From Nitrospirota bacterium (GTDB lineage Bacteria; Nitrospirota; Leptospirillia; Leptospirillales; Leptospirillaceae), in assembly GCA_021828525.1 (NCBI GenBank), contig JAJZGM010000045.1, positions 1 to 8,577 of the forward strand: a stretch of DNA of 8,577 nucleotides, written 5' to 3'. Below are positions 6,709 to 8,577 of this stretch, piece by piece (the first letter of the stretch is position 1; each line of letters starts with the position of its first letter). The translations under genes and the position numbers were made by a program. Under the pieces are notes generated by a model. That model did not search any database and was not told the DNA's origin. It saw only the letters and a list, made by a program, of their open reading frames with translations.

Positions 6709-6809
6709 GGGACCTCCTGGGACGCTTGGGGGATGCCCGGGTTGAAACCTGCAAGAATATTGCATAAGGTGAAAATTTATTAAGATATTGATTGTAAAAG
6801 ATTTTTTAG

Positions 6810-6839
6810 ATAATACCATGGGGCGGCCTCCTCTGTCCA
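6810..6839 (-). promoter_or_regulatory. Sigma-70-type promoter for lipoprotein genes
   Basis: On the minus strand, TGGACA (6834-6839) matches the -35 consensus at five of six bases. After an 18-nt spacer, TATTAT (6810-6815) matches the -10 at five of six. Transcription would begin near 6803, leaving an AT-rich leader of about 95 nt before ATG 6708. Confidence 0.55.
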
Positions 6840-6939
6840 TCCCGTCTTGGGAGCTTGCGAAAAATGCTGGAAATGAGAGGCTTTCTTGATTTTCAGCCTC
6901 GCCGGTCTTAAGATGGAGATATAAACATGTGGGACAATA

Positions 6940-6977
6940 AAACCGGGACAGGCTTCCAGGGGAGGCGGTCCCGGTTT
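6940..6977. other. Long two-part hairpin in BI-1 gene leader
   Basis: AAACCGGGAC (6940-6949) pairs perfectly with GTCCCGGTTT (6968-6977). Inside it GCTTCC (6952-6957) pairs with GGAGGC (6961-6966), one pair being G-U, around a 3-nt loop, with a small 2x1 internal bulge. On the plus strand only TTT follows. On the minus strand the stem runs into TTTTATT, resembling an intrinsic terminator for antisense transcription. It ends 60 nt before the chosen BI-1 start. Confidence 0.55.
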
Positions 6978-7037
6978 CGAGTCTTCAGATATGACTGGCA
7001 AGCGTTTCCCCTCGGGGAACGGATGAAAGGAGTTTTG

Positions 7038-7727
7038 ATGGAACCCGCTCTGTTTTCAGGCCCGGTTGTCGAAGGAAGGCGGACAGCCGCTTCACTGAAC
7101 CGATTCATGATGAAGGTCTATGGTCTTCTGGCCTTCATGTTTTTGGCCTCCGGCGTAGGGGCTCTCTGGGGGATGGGAAACGGTCTCAGGATCGTGGGTC
7201 CCCATCCCATCATTCTGGCGATCGCCATGTTCGGAACACTGTTTCTCCTGATGGCGGTCCAGAAGGTGCCGGGCGTCAACCTGATCGTGACGGCCTTTTT
7301 CGCGACACTGATGGGCGCCTCCCTCGGCCCTCTGCTTTTTGCCATTCTCCGCTCTCCGGGAGGGGCCGCGATTGTCTCCGACGCCCTTTTCCTCACGATG
7401 GCGATCTTTTTTGCCCTGACGCTCTATGCCATTGTTTCAGGAAAAAGCTTCTCCTTCATGGGAAGCTTCCTATTCACGGGCCTGATCATTGTGGTCATCC
7501 TCTCGGTCGTCCAGATATTTTTCCATCCGCCCCTGTTCCAGGCCGTGGTTTCGGGAGTTGCGTCCCTGCTTTTTTCGGGATTGATTCTCTTCGATACAAG
7601 CCGGATCCTGGAGTCGACAGAAGAGGAGCTGACCCCTGTCATGGCAGTGGTCTCCCTCTATCTCGATGTATTCAACCTCTTTGTCAGTCTTTTGAGGCTG
7701 CTGGAGATTTTTCGGGGCGAGGAATGA
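7038..7727 (+). CDS. BAX inhibitor-1 family membrane protein (YetJ/YccA/YbhL-like)
   Basis: The 229-residue length is normal for bacterial BI-1 proteins, integral inner-membrane proteins; BsYetJ of Bacillus is a pH-sensitive calcium leak. About seven hydrophobic segments are visible (roughly 28-46, 57-74, 82-104, 112-132, 138-158, 164-184, 196-222). Family motifs include GASLGPLLF (93-101). Asp186 (LFDTSRI) and Asp210 (YLDVFNLF) are 24 residues apart, like the pH-sensing Asp171/Asp195 pair of BsYetJ as I recall it. The start at 7038 has AAGGAG (7027-7032) 5 nt upstream. An in-frame ATG at 6927, with GGAGA 7 nt before it, would add 37 polar residues and make the long hairpin coding, which is less likely. 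ilvE follows after 36 nt. Transport activity is inferred from the family only. Confidence 0.9.
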   Translation: MEPALFSGPVVEGRRTAASLNRFMMKVYGLLAFMFLASGVGALWGMGNGLRIVGPHPIILAIAMFGTLFLLMAVQKVPGVNLIVTAFFATLMGASLGPLLFAILRSPGGAAIVSDALFLTMAIFFALTLYAIVSGKSFSFMGSFLFTGLIIVVILSVVQIFFHPPLFQAVVSGVASLLFSGLILFDTSRILESTEEELTPVMAVVSLYLDVFNLFVSLLRLLEIFRGEE

Positions 7728-7737
7728 TTCTCGCCCC
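7714..7737 (+). terminator. Hairpin over the BI-1 stop codon, attenuator or weak terminator
   Basis: GGGGCGAG (7714-7721) and CTCGCCCC (7730-7737) form a perfect 8-bp GC-rich stem. The 8-nt loop holds the BI-1 stop codon TGA (7725-7727). It is followed by CCGGTTTCTG, a poor U-tract. A terminating ribosome would cover the stem, so it can form only after release. Partial termination before ilvE or mRNA protection is possible. Confidence 0.4.
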
Positions 7738-7763
7738 CGGTTTCTGACACCCAAGGAGCCCCC

Positions 7764-8577
7764 ATGCTTAAGGAAAGTCGCTGGATCTGGATGGACGACA
7801 GGATGGTGCCCTGGCAGGAAGCCAACGTCCATGTGCTGACCCATTCCCTTCATTACGGGATGGCGGTCTTTGAAGGGGTCCGGGCCTACAAGGGACGGGA
7901 AGGAACGCATATTTTCCGCCTCGAGGAGCATACCGAACGTCTTCTGAATTCGGCCAGGGTGATGCAGATGGCCTGTGCCCTCTCCCTCAAGGAAGTCATG
8001 GACGCCACCTGTCGGGTTGTGGCCGAAAATGGCCTTGAGGCCTGCTATATCCGGCCGATCATCTTCATCGGGTACGGAGATATGGGAATCTATGCCAGGA
8101 AAAATCCCGTGAGACTCTCTATCGCCGCCTGGGAGTGGGGAACCTATTTGGGAGAAGAGGGTCTCTCCCGGGGAATTCGCGCTAAGGTCAGTTCCTATAC
8201 CCGTTTCGGAGTCAACAACTTTCTGGCCCGCGCCAAGGTCTCGGCCCATTATGTGAACTCCCAGCTGGCAAAATGGGAGGTGAAGGGGGCCGGTTATGAT
8301 GAGGCGATCCTCCTGGACAGCGACGGAATGGTGGCCGAAGGGCCCGGAGAAAATATTTTCATCGTGAAAAAAGGAGTTCTCAAGACACCTCCCCTCCGCT
8401 CCGTCCTTGACGGCATTACGCGACATTCCGTCATGACCCTGGCCCGCGAAGAGGGGATTCCTGTGGTGGAAGAGGCCCTGACCCGGGATGATCTCTACCT
8501 GGCCGACGAGGCCTTTTTTACCGGAACGGCCGCCGAATTGACGCCGATTCGGGAAATCGACGACAGGCCGATCGGAT
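7764..8577 (+). CDS. ilvE: Branched-chain amino acid aminotransferase, 3' end outside window
   Basis: This PLP fold-type IV enzyme interconverts leucine, isoleucine and valine with their 2-oxo acids using glutamate/2-oxoglutarate, the last step of branched-chain synthesis in the cytoplasm. The window contains 271 codons of a protein normally about 300-310 residues long; the frame is open to the right edge. Marks seen: HYGMAVFEGVRAY (residues 32-44), CYIRPIIFIGYGDMGIY (about 94-110), Schiff-base Lys158 in RAKVSAHYVNS, the PLP-site Glu192 in AEGPGENIF and FFTGTAAELTPI near the right edge. Lys158 and Glu192 sit close to the corresponding E. coli IlvE positions. ATG 7764 has AAGGAG (7753-7758) 5 nt upstream. 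It lies 36 nt after the BI-1 gene and may be co-transcribed with it. A D-amino acid transaminase or aminodeoxychorismate lyase is less likely given the HYG...FEGVRAY and RPIIF motifs. Confidence 0.95.
   Translation, partial: MLKESRWIWMDDRMVPWQEANVHVLTHSLHYGMAVFEGVRAYKGREGTHIFRLEEHTERLLNSARVMQMACALSLKEVMDATCRVVAENGLEACYIRPIIFIGYGDMGIYARKNPVRLSIAAWEWGTYLGEEGLSRGIRAKVSSYTRFGVNNFLARAKVSAHYVNSQLAKWEVKGAGYDEAILLDSDGMVAEGPGENIFIVKKGVLKTPPLRSVLDGITRHSVMTLAREEGIPVVEEALTRDDLYLADEAFFTGTAAELTPIREIDDRPIG

Larger units (their letters stand above)
6709..7037. other. 329-nt intergenic region between divergent genes
   Basis: This stretch separates the minus-strand lipoprotein genes from the plus-strand BI-1 gene. 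It holds an AT-rich block (about 6745-6815), a minus-strand promoter, a small inverted repeat (GAGGCT 6877-6882 with AGCCTC 6895-6900) and the long hairpin at 6940-6977. On the plus strand, TTGATT (6788-6793) and GATAAT (6809-6814) look promoter-like, but the spacer is only 15 nt. TATAAA at 6920-6925 lacks a matching -35. The plus-strand start site is therefore uncertain. Confidence 0.5.

Noticed and set aside
5777..6754. 325-codon minus-strand open frame covering both lipoprotein genes
   Set aside because: The product is rich in Arg, Pro and Ser with no recognisable domain. The two lipoprotein frames inside it have signal peptides, lipoboxes and strong ribosome sites, so this is their shadow frame.
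7470..8426. 318-codon minus-strand open frame opposite the BI-1 gene and ilvE
   Set aside because: It is antisense to two genes with clear family motifs, has no domain and no convincing ribosome site.

Overview
The window looks like chromosomal DNA of a fairly GC-rich, free-living Gram-negative bacterium. Two lipoprotein signal peptides, a very long multi-sensor diguanylate cyclase and the general style of the proteins suggest an acidophilic iron oxidiser of the Leptospirillum type (Nitrospirota). That placement rests on protein character recalled from memory, not on a search, so treat it as moderate to low confidence. No RNA gene, CRISPR array, insertion sequence or other sign of recent transfer was seen.

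Left part (1-1011): the 3' part of a ComF-family phosphoribosyltransferase gene enters from the left edge. It is followed by a hairpin with a UUCG loop and a small, well-supported one-helix membrane protein gene (569-742). A leader region then carries a G-rich hairpin and a 24-codon upstream reading frame that stops 9 nt before the next gene.

Centre (1012-4722): one 1236-residue gene encodes a signalling protein with the order PAS-GAF-PAS-GAF-PAS-GGDEF-globin-GAF. The GGDEF domain is intact and has an RxxD inhibitory site, so it should make c-di-GMP. The unusual part is a globin-sensor-like domain placed after the catalytic domain, with candidate haem ligand His997 and candidate distal Tyr941. 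No EAL phosphodiesterase domain is present. This protein is the most interesting object in the window, a likely gas or redox input to c-di-GMP signalling.

Right of centre (4719-5776): a LysR-family regulator is convergent with the cyclase. The two genes share one CTAG palindrome that provides both stop codons. The regulator's upstream region holds a promoter and a perfect 17-bp palindrome that may be its autoregulatory operator.

Next (5845-6839): two small lipoprotein genes lie on the minus strand, a TRL-like one and an unrecognised one with a CTCCC cysteine cluster, behind a good sigma-70-type promoter.

Right end (6840-8577): a BAX inhibitor-1 family membrane protein gene lies on the plus strand behind a long, strong leader hairpin. 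It is followed after 36 nt by ilvE (branched-chain aminotransferase), which runs off the right edge. A hairpin with the first gene's stop codon in its loop separates them, so they may form one transcription unit with reduced read-through.
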